A stretch of 64,000 nucleotides of DNA from Persicaria tinctoria (Eukaryota > Streptophyta > Magnoliopsida > Caryophyllales > Polygonaceae), in contig JBANSL010000014.1 of the NCBI GenBank assembly GCA_037127255.1, positions 68,555,646-68,619,645 on the forward strand, written 5' to 3'. Made by a program: the position numbers and the translations under genes. A model generated the notes under the pieces. The model was not told the DNA's origin. It worked only from the letters and a program-made list of their open reading frames with translations, and did no database searches. Shown here piece by piece: positions 1 to 11,193 of this stretch. Numbering within the stretch: position 1 is the stretch's first letter; each line of letters starts with the position of its first letter.

Positions 1-1400
1 AAACCGCCCATGAATTTCAAGGACTTTTGAAAGGATTTTAAGAAGGGCAAAATGAACTTAAGATGTCTAACTGAAATTGGACTAAGTAATGAACTTGACT
101 TGTAATAAAAGAGGAAAACCGACCAAACGGGGATACGAGTGGGTAGTAAAGGTGCCAGACCATCCTATTGGGTGTAGTTGGGGACGGTAGGCAAAATATC
201 AGCTTGTTCTTTACAGATGGGTTGGGAGACTCCAAGGAGATCATTATGTGTTTTTAACTGATTATGTGCTGAATGTTTGCTATATGATAAAGATCTGATT
301 TGGGTGCCTTAACTACAAAATGTGCATTGACTTACCTGTGCAAACGGGATATCGGGAGTAACTTTATTTCTATATGGTCAAGTCCAGCTTGTGTGAAACA
401 GCCCCTTCAACTATGTTCTATCGAGTCTTCCTCCCAGATGCCAGTGTCTTCCACGGGGAATCGGGTCGGTAAACACATTGTGTCGGAAACATGTATGGAT
501 ATGAAGGTGGTTTGAGTGAGTATTGGAAGGTAGTTCTTGATGTCATTTTGAGTCGAGAGTAAGGTGTTTATGAGGCTGTCTTTCTTGATTTTTATGATGA
601 TTAACCAGTGTTTTCCTACCACAAGAGTCGTACCAAAGTCCTACAGGACAGAGGAGTGATGAGTTGGTTGGGAAAAGTCAAAGGTTGCCCTTAGGGATCT
701 CTGTCCGGTTGTAATTGTGACTCTCTCTGAATTGCATGATATAATTTTGTAATTTTTGGCATGTACCCTGCGAATGACCATTGGTAAAAAGCTACTCATG
801 TTGTTGCATCTATGATTGGTTACATTGCTTAGGTCTTGTGTTGTGTGAGCTGCATGAAATGAATCTGCATGATTTTACTCTACTAGGTTCATGATAGTGT
901 GATCGTTAAATTTTGATACCCTAATGAAGCAAGTTCCTTCTTTGATACGTGCTACAACTTGATGTCAACATGCCTTATATGATACGTAATTTCCAGTACA
1001 TGTTATTGTGATGATCCTTAATGTAAATTCGTGATTGTATAACATTCTGTATCCATGCTAGTCACATTGTTTAGGTCTCGTGTTGCATCTCGCTTTCTGT
1101 CATGATTATGTTTGGTTTCGTGTGTCTAATTGACCTGTTGTAATGATCGTACTACTGATTGGTTAGAACCGTGAATGGCATAACATGAGTCTATATGAAT
1201 GTTGCTTTCCCTTAATTAGGTTCATGATAGTGTGGTAAGCTCCTCTTTGTACGAATGCCCCGTATTAAACAGTAGGACCCACAGTAAAATATTCTCCACC
1301 CTCGTGGTGTAGTGCGTGAGATTCAAACATATAGAGATGCCGTGGGCCCGTGTGTAAATTTCTGTTTTTACTTCCTTGGTTGTATAATTAAGGCTTTTAA
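1..1400. other. Non-coding stretch with a diverged internal duplication
   Basis: No open reading frame here looks like a protein I recognise. Two pieces appear twice about 330 bp apart: the 17-mer AGGTTCATGATAGTGTG at 885-901 and 1218-1234, and related text around ACATTG(C/T)TTAGGTCT at about 823 and 1065. This suggests an old tandem duplication. Intron, decayed element and plain intergenic DNA cannot be told apart. Confidence 0.4.
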
Positions 1401-1430
1401 AAAAAATGCAATCTCCATAATATTTTTTAT

Positions 1431-2310
1431 GTGGCTGAGTTAAGGCGTTTTTTTTTAATTAAATCTCACTATCTTAGTGAAGATTTTTTTTGGAATTATG
1501 TTAAAGTGTTCATAAATTGTTATCCGAAAATATTTTTTGACATACAAATTTTTTTTTTTCCATATTATCCCAATAGTTTATATTTTGTAATAATGAATCT
1601 ATATCTACGAAAATATTTTTATATGAACAATGATTCTATATCTACAAATAACCATTCTTGGTTCAACGAATAATAACTTTTATACGAATAATCTCTATAA
1701 TTTATCCGAATAATTAATCTATATGTACGAATAACTATTCTCGGTTCAACGAATAATAATGAATAATTAATAAATTCTATGTAAAAAATGGATTTTTATC
1801 TACGAATAATGACTCTCGATTAATTGAATAATGCATAATTTTTTTTTCAAAAATCACTCTATGAATAATACATAATATGCATATAGTTATTCCAAACTCC
1901 CTCTTAAATATGAATACTTTTTGTAATTTTACCGAATAATGTATAAATTTTTTAATTATTATTTTAATCTCCCCAAAGCTAATAAATCTATAAAAAAAAT
2001 TAACATCTTACGTACAAATAATCGCTCAAATTTAACCGAATAATCACTCAAAATTAACCGAATAATATATCAAATTTAACCGAATAATTGTCCCCTTGAA
2101 TATGAATAATATTTTAAATTTAAACAGATAATGTAGCTTCAAATATGTAAAACTTCGTCCTGTTATATACGAATAATCTCGTAAAATTAACCGAATAATA
2201 GATCAATTTTAACCGAATAATAGTTCCCTAAAAGTCTAATTATCTTTTTAATTTAACCGAATAATATAATGACTTTAAATACAATTATCTTGTTATCAAA
2301 TGTAAAATTT
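1431..2310. repeat. AT-rich cluster of CGAATAAT motifs
   Basis: Within very AT-rich DNA the word CGAATAAT, often as AACCGAATAAT or TACGAATAAT, recurs many times at irregular spacing, nearly all in the same direction. Examples lie near 1670, 1687, 2035, 2055, 2080, 2175, 2195, 2215 and 2258. The spacing is too irregular for a simple satellite. It resembles the subterminal repeat clusters in which some DNA transposons bind their transposase, but I see no element ends. No gene is present. Confidence 0.55.
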
Positions 2311-2589
2311 AAAAAAAAAACGGAACTCAAAAGGTACCATACGTACTGTACATTTGAGAAAAGTAATTAAAGAGTGGGATTTGCAATGCAATCAAAGAAA
2401 TCCTGGGATTTTGGAAGTATTTATTCGTTTGCAAAAAAAGATTAAAGAACATTTACAAAAAAAAAAAAAAAGGTTTTTTTTTGCTAAGTGGCCATTTTGG
2501 GTATAATTTTTAAGACATAGTAGGACACAAGGATGTCAATATTAGGTAATAGTCCACAATTTTCAATTTTGCCCCTACCCTTCTAAAAT

Positions 2590-3470
2590 TTGGAAAATCA
2601 CTCCTCTCTCCCTCGCCAAATTAGTCAGTCCTCGTTCATCTGTTCGTATCTCCCCTCCTGGTTCTCGCGACCTTCCCGATCTCACTCGCCATCTCTCTCC
2701 ACCGCCGATCTCACTCGCCTTCTCTCTCCATTGCCGATCTCGCGTCCTTGCCGATCTCTCCTCCTGGTTCTCGCGTCCTTGCCGATCTCTCCTGGCGGCG
2801 CTAGGTGGCGGCAGTGGGTGGCGATTGGCGCTCCAGTGAGTTGTTCTTCCCAGCCTCCCTTACGCTAATCGAGGAGAGAGCGAGAGCAGGGACGGGATGT
2901 CGAGTGCGAAACCGGTAAGGAAGAGAGCGAGGATGCTGCCAGGGAGGGCGGAGCCGGAAAAGAAGGACGAGGAGGGAGGAGCCGACGAAGGAGGAGAGAT
3001 CGAGGCCGACGGATTGCAGAGCGGATAAGTTGGGACTGTGCGCCGCCATTGTTGTTGATTACACTGTCGTTGTCGTTGATTTGCTTTGGAGTAGTTACAT
3101 CCCCAATCTCTGAATTTGATTTCTGAAATTCTGTGACATCTCGATCTGAACGGAATCGATGGCGGCGATAACACCACAGATCTCTTGGAGTGAGGGCTTC
3201 TTCGAGATTCGAATGACTCCATCTCGATCCGGCAATAATGCCACTGATTTTTGAAATTCTGTGTTAATTTTGCTCCTCGCTTTTGTGAACGAAACCTGCC
3301 ATTTGATATGTTGGGGGCATACATAGTTGATGATCAAAGGTCCTATTGTGTTTAGCGGGATGTTGGGGACATACATTGTTGATGATCAAGGGTCCTCTTT
3401 GGAGTGATTTTGTGGGCATACATTGTTGCCTGTTGTGAACGAAACCTGCCACTGACTTCTAAAATACAGT
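2590..3470. other. GC-rich UTR-like segment with short repeats, no convincing gene
   Basis: This stretch is rich in CTCTCTCC and GCCGATCTC words. It has overlapping ORFs of 60-154 codons in several frames, none resembling a known domain. From 3290 to 3450 a phrase containing GAACGAAACCTGCCA and GATGATCAA(A/G)GGTCCT occurs about twice in tandem. It looks like captured 5' leader or exon sequence, but I cannot name a source gene. Confidence 0.35.
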
Positions 3471-3711
3471 AAAGTACTTTTGATTTTTTTGGATAAGAGC
3501 AGACAAGTGATAAGATGAGTGAGAAGGTTAATTGACCTTGCCAAACAGATACGTACTTTGCCAATTAAAGTTGTATAGCATAAATTACAATTTATTATTA
3601 TGATATCTCATGGAATGAGGATGGTCCAAGGTGACACCACATGACCCAAAGAGACCGCACATCAGCACATGTACTCACTACTGATTATATATGATGGACA
3701 CCGAATATATT

Positions 3712-3742
3712 CAGTGTCACCGTAACTATTACGGTGACACTG
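3712..3742. repeat. 31-bp perfect palindrome at the array start
   Basis: The 14-base arm CAGTGTCACCGTAA is followed by the spacer CTA and then its exact reverse complement TTACGGTGACACTG. The arm reuses the array word GTGTCACC, so it may be an inverted junction between array units. Confidence 0.85.
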
Positions 3743-5133
3743 TTGGTGACAACTTTTTTTATAATATTTTTATGATAATTTTTCATCAATATGTTCAGTC
3801 ACTTCTAGAGTGTTATTAGTGGTATTACCACAAATAGGTAAGAGGTCATAAACACTGTAATCAAAATAAAAATAAGATCATAGACGCTGTAATCAAAATT
3901 AAAACAGAGTGATAGACAATGTAACCAAAGGAAAACCTAGGACTAGAAAGTATAAACCATATAGGGGCTAATGAGATGTCAAAACACATGTGGTGATAGT
4001 TCTCCTATAATATATGGTTAAGAGGGTCATAGACGTTGTAAGAAAAATAAAAATAGGGTCATAGACACTGTCACCACTATAAAAATATGGTCATAGACAC
4101 TGTAATCAAAAGAAAAACCCTATAGACGTTGTAACCAAAATAAAAACAGCTTTATACACACAGTCACTACTATGAAAAAAGGGTCATAGACACTGTAATC
4201 AAAGGAAAACCCTAGAAAAAAGAGAAGCACAAACCCTATAGGGGCTAATGAGAAGCCGATATTCATGTGGTGACAGTTCTCCTCTAATATATGAATGGGT
4301 AAGAGAGCCATAGACGCTGTAATCAAAATCAAAACAGAGTCGTAGACACTGTAAGCAAAGGAAAACCCTAGGATGAGGGAGCACAAACCCTATAGAGGCT
4401 AATAAGATGCCAAAATATAAGTGGTGACAGTTCTCCTATAATATATAAATGGGTAAGAGCCTAAGATGGTCATAGACGATGTAACCAAAATAAAATCAAG
4501 CTTATAAACACTGTCACCACTATGAAAAAAGGTTCATAGACACTGTAATCAAAGGAAAATCCTAGGAAATGGGAAGTACAAACCCTATAGGGGCTAATGA
4601 GAAGTCAAAATACATCTGATAACAGTTCTTCTCTAATTTCTAATTTCTAGTTTTCTAGATTTTTTTAAAGAAGTGTCACCAAAATTAAAAATGTAACTAT
4701 TGTTGTCACCATAATAAAAATAAAGTCATAGATACTGTCACCACTATAAAAACATGGTCATAGACACTGTAATCAAAGAGAAATCATATGATAAGGGAAG
4801 CACAACCCCTATAGGGGCTAATGAGAAGCCAAAAAAATGTGGTGACAATTCTCCTCTAATATATGAATGGGTAAGAGGGTCGTAGACACTGTAATCAAAA
4901 TAAAAACAATGTTATAGCCACTGTCACCACTATAAAAACAAAGTCATAGACACTGTAATCAAACGGAAAACCATATATACATTGTAACCAAAATAAAATC
5001 AGCTTTGTATACACTGTCACCACTATTAAAAAAGGTTCATAAACACTGTAATCAAAGGAAAACCCTAGGAAAAGGGAAGCACAAACCCTAAAAGGGCTAA
5101 TGAGAAGCCAAAAGAACATGTGATGTACAGTAT

Positions 5134-5210
5134 GGTTTAGGGTTTAGGGTTAAGTCTTAGGGTTTAGGGCCAAGGCCCTAAACCCTAAATCCTAAACCCT
5201 AAACCCTAAA
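5134..5210. repeat. Interstitial telomere-type repeats, inverted pair 1
   Basis: Degenerate TTTAGGG repeats run into a short junction (GGGCCAAGGCCC) and continue as CCCTAAA repeats, forming a head-to-head inverted telomere-like island inside the satellite array. Plant telomeres are (TTTAGGG)n, but array sequence continues on both sides, so this is interstitial and not a chromosome end. Confidence 0.85.
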
Positions 5211-6569
5211 ATGTTAAGTACAGTACGTCGTTAAGAGATGATTGCTGTCACCAAATGGAAAACCCTAGGACAAGGTAATCACAAACCCTAAAGGGACTAA
5301 TGAGAAGCCAAAAGATATTAAGTGGACAGTTCTCCTTCAATATATGAATGGTAAGAGAGTCGTAGACACTGTCACCACTATGAAAACAAGATAATAGCCA
5401 CTGTCACCACTATAAAAACTGGGTCATAGCCACAGTCACCACTATGAAAAAAATGTCATAGACACTGTAATCAAAGGAAAACCCTAGGACGAGGGAAGTA
5501 TAAACCTTATAGGGGCTAATGAGAAACCAAAATACATGTGGTGACAGTTCTCCTATAACATATGAATGGTTAAGAGGGTCATAGATGTTGTAAGCAAAAT
5601 AAAAATAGGATCATAGACACTGTAACCACTATAAAAACACGGTCAAATACACTGTAATCAAAAGGAAAACCCTATAGACGATGTAACCAAAATAAAAACA
5701 ACTTTATAGACATTGTCTCCACTATGAAAAAAGGTTCATAGACACTGTAATCAAAGGAAAACTCTAGGAAAAGGGAAGCACAAACCCTATAGGGGCTAAT
5801 GAAAAGCCAAAATACATGTGGTGACAGTTCTTTTCTAATTTCTAATTTCTAGTTTTTTAGATTTTTTTAAAGTAGTGCAACACAATAAAAAAAAATATAA
5901 CTACTATTGTAACCACTATAAAAAAAATAAAGTCCTAGATACTGTCACCACTATAAAAACATGGTCTTAGACACTATAATCAAAGGGAAATCATATCTTA
6001 AAGGAAACACAAACCCTATAGGGGCTAATGAGAAGACAAAATACATGTGATGACAATTCTTCTCTAATTTCTAATTTCTAGTTTTCTATATTTTTTTATA
6101 GTAGTGTCACCACAATAAATAAAAAAATAACTACTGTTGTCACCATAATAAAAATAAAGTCATAGATATTGTCACTACTATAAAAGCATGATCATAGACA
6201 CTGTAATCAAAGAGAAATCATATGATAAGGGAAGCACAACCCCTATAGGGGCTAATGAGAAGTAAAAATAAATATGGTGACAGTTATCGTCTAATATATG
6301 AATGGGTAAGAGGGTCGTAGACACTGTAATCAAAATAAAAACAGTGTCATAACCACTATCACCACTATAAAAACAAAGTCATAGACACTGTAATCAAAAG
6401 GAAAACCCTATATACACTGTAACCAAAATAAAAACAGCTTTGTAGACACTGTCACCACTATAAAAAAAAGGTTCATAGATACCGTAATCAAAGGAAAACC
6501 CTAGGAAAAGGGAAGCACAAACCCTAAAAGGGCTAATGAGAAGCCAAAAGAACATGTGATGTACATTAT

Positions 6570-6627
6570 GGTTTAGGGTTTAGGGTTAAGTCTTTAGGGT
6601 TTAGGGCCAAGGCCCTAAACCCTAAAA
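6570..6627. repeat. Interstitial telomere-type repeats, inverted pair 2
   Basis: This is a second, shorter copy of the inverted TTTAGGG / CCCTAAA island with the same GGGCCAAGGCCC junction, in the same context (preceded by ACATGTGATGTACA, followed by AATGTTAAGTACAGTACGTC). It is part of the 1.43-kb higher-order repeat. Confidence 0.85.
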
Positions 6628-7509
6628 TGTTAAGTACAGTACGTCGTTAAGAGATGATTGTTGTCACCAAATGGAAAACCCTAGGGCAAGGTAAGCACAA
6701 ACCCTAAAGGGGCTAATGAGAAGCCAAAAGACATTAGGTGGACAGTTCTCCTTCAATATATGAATGGTAAGAGAGTCGTAGACACTGTCACCACTATAAA
6801 AACAAGATAATAGACACTGTCATCACTATAAAAACCGGGTCATAGACACTGTCACCACTATGAAAAAAATGTCATAGACACTGTAACCACTATAAAAACA
6901 TATGGTGACCACTATCACCACTACTTTTTTTTTGTGACAAATTTGTTTTTACATGTGGTGGCAACTTTTTTCATTGGTACATAAGATTAAAAAAAAATCA
7001 TATAATATCTCCGAAAAATATAGTGTAATCAAACACAATATGACCAATATAAAAAAGGACATTTAATTTCATGAAAAATATAGCGTAATCAAACACAATA
7101 TCACCAAAAAAATATAGTGTAATCAAACATTCCCGATTACGTAAGAATTAATTAAACAATGAAAAATGTATTATAAGTTACTGCACCAAGGAGGAGTTTC
7201 ATTCAGCCATTTTAACAAACACCTTATGAAAAAAGGGTCATAGACACTGTCACCACTATTAAAAAAGGCTCAAAGACAATGTAATCAAAGGAAAACCCTA
7301 CGACAAAGGAGGCACAAACCCTATAGGGGCTACTGAGAAGCCAAAATACATGTGTTGACAGTTCTCCTCTAATATATGAACGGGTAAGAGGTTCATAGAC
7401 GCTGTAATCAAAATAAAAACAAGATCATAGACACTGTCACCACTATAAAAATAAGGTCATGAACACTATAACCACTATAAAAAAAGAGTCATAGACGCTG
7501 TAATCAAAT

Positions 7510-8815
7510 TGCTTTCAAATTTGAGACCTCTTTATGTATAAATTGGGTTGCCCTCTTGCTTTAACAAGTCAACAATTGATCTTATTCATCCAATTTAACA
7601 TTTGAACTCCACTTTCTATTACATATTCAACAAAGGCCAAGAAAGGTTAACCAAAAAAATTCGAGAGCAGCAAGACCAAAACAAAATTTAACATTTCAAT
7701 TGCTATTGATCTAGAAAAAAATTAAGTGAAACCTAAAGATGCTCCTCGGATGAACACGAATTCAAATCTGTCGCTAATAATGTGCAAACAACAACAATAA
7801 ACAATCCGAGAGCAGCAAGAGATCGATGAAAGCGATGATCGGAGAGAGAGTATAGAAACCGCGCTTGAATCTTAACACCGATTGTAAATGTATCATCTTC
7901 CTTAATGGGAAATGCAATGAAATCTGAAAATTTTCATATTCAATTAGCAATCTAAATAACCATATCCGATTCAATCAACTGAATTTTCTCAATCAGCAAG
8001 TGTACTTGAATCTGAAACATATTCAATTATCAAACTCAAAGAAGTCACACCCAAAATACATCTTATCCCTAAATCTATTTGAATCTGAAACCATTCCACT
8101 TGATGACAATGTCCAATTCTCATCCTCAATTTCAAATCTAGGGTTACAACGAGCATCAAGAACAATCAGAGAGAGGAGAGGAGAAAGGAGGGCGATAAGT
8201 TGGAGGCGGTTATTGTTACTGTATCCGGCGGAATTCAACCAGAGGAAGGCGAGCGATTCGGGATCGGGGGAGGAGTACCTGATAGCCATCGAAGACATCA
8301 GAGATGCAAGTCCGAGATCTGATCCGCAAAGGCACGATTAGAGATGTCATCGAAGACAGAGATGCAACTGGCCGATTTCGACCTCCGATTGCACGATCGG
8401 AGATGCAAAGACAGAGATGTCATCGAAGACATTCCGAGAGAGAAGACGGCGGCACGGTGCGGCGACGACGGGAGCCATCGAGCGCGACTGGGTGAAGGCG
8501 GTGACGGGTGTGAGCTTTGGGGCCATTAGCTTGATCAGCTTACGACTCCGACGAGGGTGGCCACTTCGGCGAGGGAGGGAGCGGGGCGGCGCTGCGCCTC
8601 GACGACGATGGATGGAGTCGGGCGAAGGCGGCGACCGGATGAACTGGGAAAGGGAAAGAGAATAACGAGATCTGATCTCAGATCTAAGGGGAAGAAGGAG
8701 GGGGGTTGGGGTAAAATTAAAACAGGGGTAAAAGGGGTATTATGAAAAAAATTTGGCCATTTACTAGCAAAGAAAAGCCTTTAGGTCATTTAGTAATTGG
8801 TCCAAAAGCCTTCGA
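7510..8815. other. AT-rich to purine-rich segment without a recognised gene
   Basis: The first part is AT-rich. From about 8150 the + strand becomes GA/GC-rich with several overlapping 60-113 codon ORFs (Arg/Gly/Glu-rich), repeating GAGATGTCATCGAAGACA words near 8342 and 8412. The composition resembles captured leader sequence of a plant gene. No domain is recognisable. Confidence 0.35.
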
Positions 8816-9362
8816 CCTTTGGACCAAATTACTTCAAAAAAAAAAGGATTAATGAGCGGGGACTGTGGGTTGCGCGTGGGGTGAGTTGGGGGTAGGGCCT
8901 ACGGCCTACCTAATATTTTTTTCTTAAAAAACTAAAAACCATTATTAATCTTAACCCTTGATTTCTTTGGATTGTGTGGTTCATATTTGTTCTTAGGTTC
9001 TCATTTTAAGGGGTGTTCCCACCGGAACTAATATATATATATATATATGAACTAATTATTAACAAAAATCGGTTACGTGTATTTAATATAAATTTTTAAA
9101 AGGAAACAAGAAAACCCAAACAAAATATTTAAAAAATTGCTAATTAAATTACTGAATTTAGTGGAATATTTTCGAGATGCTTAATATATGGTAGAGTTTG
9201 AAAAATCTATGATAAAATTAGGCTAATATATACATTCAAAGGCAGACCATCTAGAATGGTAGACTTCAATTGCTTGAATTGTATACGGACTACATCGACT
9301 ATACACTCATTATCTTATGAAAATCTCGATCGATAAGAACTAATAAATGGAACGCTGGTTTC
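8816..9362. other. Upstream region of PR-10 copy 1
   Basis: No gene. A short (AT)n run lies near 9031-9048. From about 9170 the sequence aligns by eye with the upstream region of PR-10 copy 2 (from about 33060), including TCTAGAATGGTAGACTTCAATTG, so the tandem duplication that made the two genes included the promoter. Confidence 0.6.
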
Positions 9363-9370
9363 TATAAATA
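9363..9370 (+). promoter_or_regulatory. TATA box of PR-10 copy 1
   Basis: TATAAATA lies 83 bp before the start codon, in a stretch conserved with the second PR-10 gene (same TTTCTATAAATACCCA context). It is the likely core promoter. Confidence 0.7.
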
Positions 9371-9452
9371 CCCACCAAATTCCTCCATTTTCACTCACAA
9401 AACAAAATCCTCAATCACTAGCTTAATTAAGTAACCTTAAGCCAAAAGAGAA

Positions 9453-10117
9453 ATGGGTGTCCTATCATTAAGCCAAGAGGTGTCCTGCCCGGTTGCTGCA
9501 CCAAGGCTGTTTAAGGCCTTGTGTCTTGACTCCCACACCCTCCTCCCCAAGCTCATGCCCAAATCCTTTAAGAGCATCGAGTTTGTTGAAGGCGACTGCT
9601 TCGCAGTTGGAGCCGTCACACAGATCAACTTTCCTGATGGTATATATATGCATTATGCTGTTATATGATCTAATTTGCACAACTAATTGAAACAAATCGT
9701 TACAATAGGCCGATACAAACCGTCACAATAGGCCTAATGCAGCGGTTGAAAAATAGCTAGCTTCACTATAGTTTATGACCGATGATACAAATCTGAAACT
9801 ATATATATATGTATTATGTAGGAGGTCCGTTCAAGTATATCAAGCACCGAATTGACGAGCTTGACGTGGAGAACTTCTACTGCAAGTACACGACCACAGA
9901 GGGAGACGCCCTGGGAGACGCGGTGGAGTCCTGCGTCCATGAGGCCAAGTTCGTGGCCTCTGAGAGCGGGACCGTGTGCACCATGACGGACCACTACCAC
10001 CCCAAGGGTGATGCGGTGGTGGACGAGGAGAAGTGCAAGTATGGGCAAGAAAAGATGAAGGGCTTGTTCAAGAAGGTGGAGGAGTACCTCGTTGCCAACC
10101 CTGATGTCTATGCTTAA
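9453..10117 (+). CDS. PR-10 / Bet v 1 family protein, copy 1
   Basis: Two exons, 9453-9639 and 9822-10117, with a GT-AG intron of 182 bp that splits a Gly codon near residue 63. The product is 160 aa, the usual PR-10 length. It starts MGVLSLSQEV, has the EFVEGD segment where the family's glycine-rich loop lies, and continues with KYIKHRIDELD and a C-terminal helix KMKGLFKKVEEYL. Bet v 1 proteins are small cytosolic proteins with a hydrophobic cavity that bind plant metabolites; some are pathogen-induced or act in alkaloid and phenolic metabolism. The glycine-rich loop is altered: GDGGVG is replaced by GDCFAVG, and the family lysine is Thr. A retrotransposon begins 76 bp after the stop codon. 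Family call is firm; ligand and exact role are unknown. Confidence 0.9.
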
Positions 10118-10192
10118 TTGATTGATTAATTGGTAAGATCAATTGATTAAGCTTGGAGTCCTCCCAACAGTGAAGTGTGTTAATGTGTATTC

Positions 10193-10347
10193 TGTTATAA
10201 TATTATTATATTAGGGATGGATAAACACTAATAAACCCTAATTCCCTATGTAAACTCCTATATAAAGGGTGATGAAGACCCCCAATAATACATCAGTTTC
10301 TCCTTTCTTCTCTGCGACTCTCTTCTCTCTTCTTACAGTTTATCACA
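10193..10347 (+). repeat. 5' LTR of the 10.2-16.0 kb retrotransposon
   Basis: 155 bp, starting TGTTATAATATT and ending TTTATCACA. It contains a TATA box, TATATAAAG, at 10259-10267. It lies within the expected 3' UTR of PR-10 copy 1 in the same orientation, so it could supply a terminator to that gene or start transcription away from it. Confidence 0.93.
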
Positions 10348-11190
10348 CTAGTTTCTAAAAGCTAAAAACCCTAATTTTTTTTTCTTTTCTCCTATCTGCC
10401 GCCATCCATCAAACCCTTCGATCTTCCCTCCCTCACAGTCATCATCTACACCAGTTTTTGTCGAGCCACCGTTTGGCTCATCATCCTCGCCGATCCGCCG
10501 TTTGGCTCACCACCAGGGACGGAGAGCCTCGCCGCCGACTGGAACTGCAGAGCTCCATCTCCCGTTTATACCGTCGAGCAGAGGCGGAGGCGGAGTCCTC
10601 CTTCTCTGATTGAATCGCCGGCCCTCCTCCCGTTTATCAATAGTTGATGGAGATGGAGATCGAAAAACCTTAGCCGTTTCCGTCGATTAATTATTTTCGT
10701 ATGCTTAATTATTTTCTACTTATTAATCTTCCAAATTTATTAATTATCTTGGATTGTCGTACATATCTCGATTGACCTCTATGAGTTTATGGGGATTTAT
10801 GGCGTGCCGTTTCCGTCAATTGGGGCACATCAATCGGAGATTTTGTGCAAAGCCTGCAATCGATCTGCATCCGATCCCTATACGGATCCCTTACCACCGC
10901 GCTCGGAATCAGCGGACTCGACCACCCATATGTAGGTCGATCGGAGTCGCTCCAAATGGCCGGCGGAGGTCGAAGCCGAAGACAGAAGAACATCGGAGTT
11001 CTGCCTCTGCGCCGCCGTGGCCATCAAATCAACGAAGAGGACGATGCGTGAAAATCGCAGGTTTGAAAAAGAAATAATTACAAAACCAGCCCAAAGTCCT
11101 TTTGAAATCACAGATTGGCCCTATATTTTATATAACTCCAGAAAGTGGCCTAAAACTTTCAGGGCTGCATATTTAGCCCATGTGAAGTAT
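10348..11190 (+). other. Leader-like GC-rich segment inside the retrotransposon
   Basis: Between the 5' LTR and the hairpin array lies GC-richer sequence (10380-11060) with overlapping ORFs of 60-107 codons and CTCCGCCG-type words, ending in CGCAGGTTTGAAAAAG. It looks like foreign leader or exon sequence picked up by the element. No protein domain can be recognised. Confidence 0.35.
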
Positions 11191-11193
11191 TCA

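Larger units (their letters stand above)
3640..7510. repeat. Satellite-like compound tandem array
   Basis: About 3.9 kb is built from two interwoven word types. One is a unit of about 30 bp reading TCATAGACACTGTAATCAAA or TCATAGACACTGTCACCACT. The other is a unit of about 110-150 bp containing GGAAAACCCTAGG, AAGCACAAACCCTATAGG and GGCTAATGAGAAGCCAAAA. The word CTGTAATCAAA alone occurs more than a dozen times. A higher-order repeat is visible: about 4860-5400 and 6290-6830 are near copies, offset by about 1.43 kb. No coding capacity. Confidence 0.85.
2460..8815. mobile_element. Possible large TIR element enclosing the 3.6-7.5 kb repeat array
   Basis: The left edge near 2475-2510 (GGTTTTTTTTTGCTAAGTGGCCA) and the reverse complement of the right edge near 8755-8790 (GGCTTTTCTTTGCTAGTAAATGGCCA) are similar in inverted orientation. 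Both continue into T-rich and then C-rich text. Between them are GC-rich UTR-like pieces (2590-3050 and 8150-8660) and the repeat array. This fits a gene-fragment-carrying Mutator- or hAT-like element of about 6.3 kb. No transposase and no target duplication were found, so the boundaries are tentative. Confidence 0.3.

Noticed and set aside
38..622. Small ORFs on both strands at the left edge
   Set aside because: Sixty to seventy codons, no domain, no splice context, overlapping each other.
5134..6627. Chromosome end or telomere
   Set aside because: The TTTAGGG tracts are short, degenerate and inverted, with satellite on both sides.
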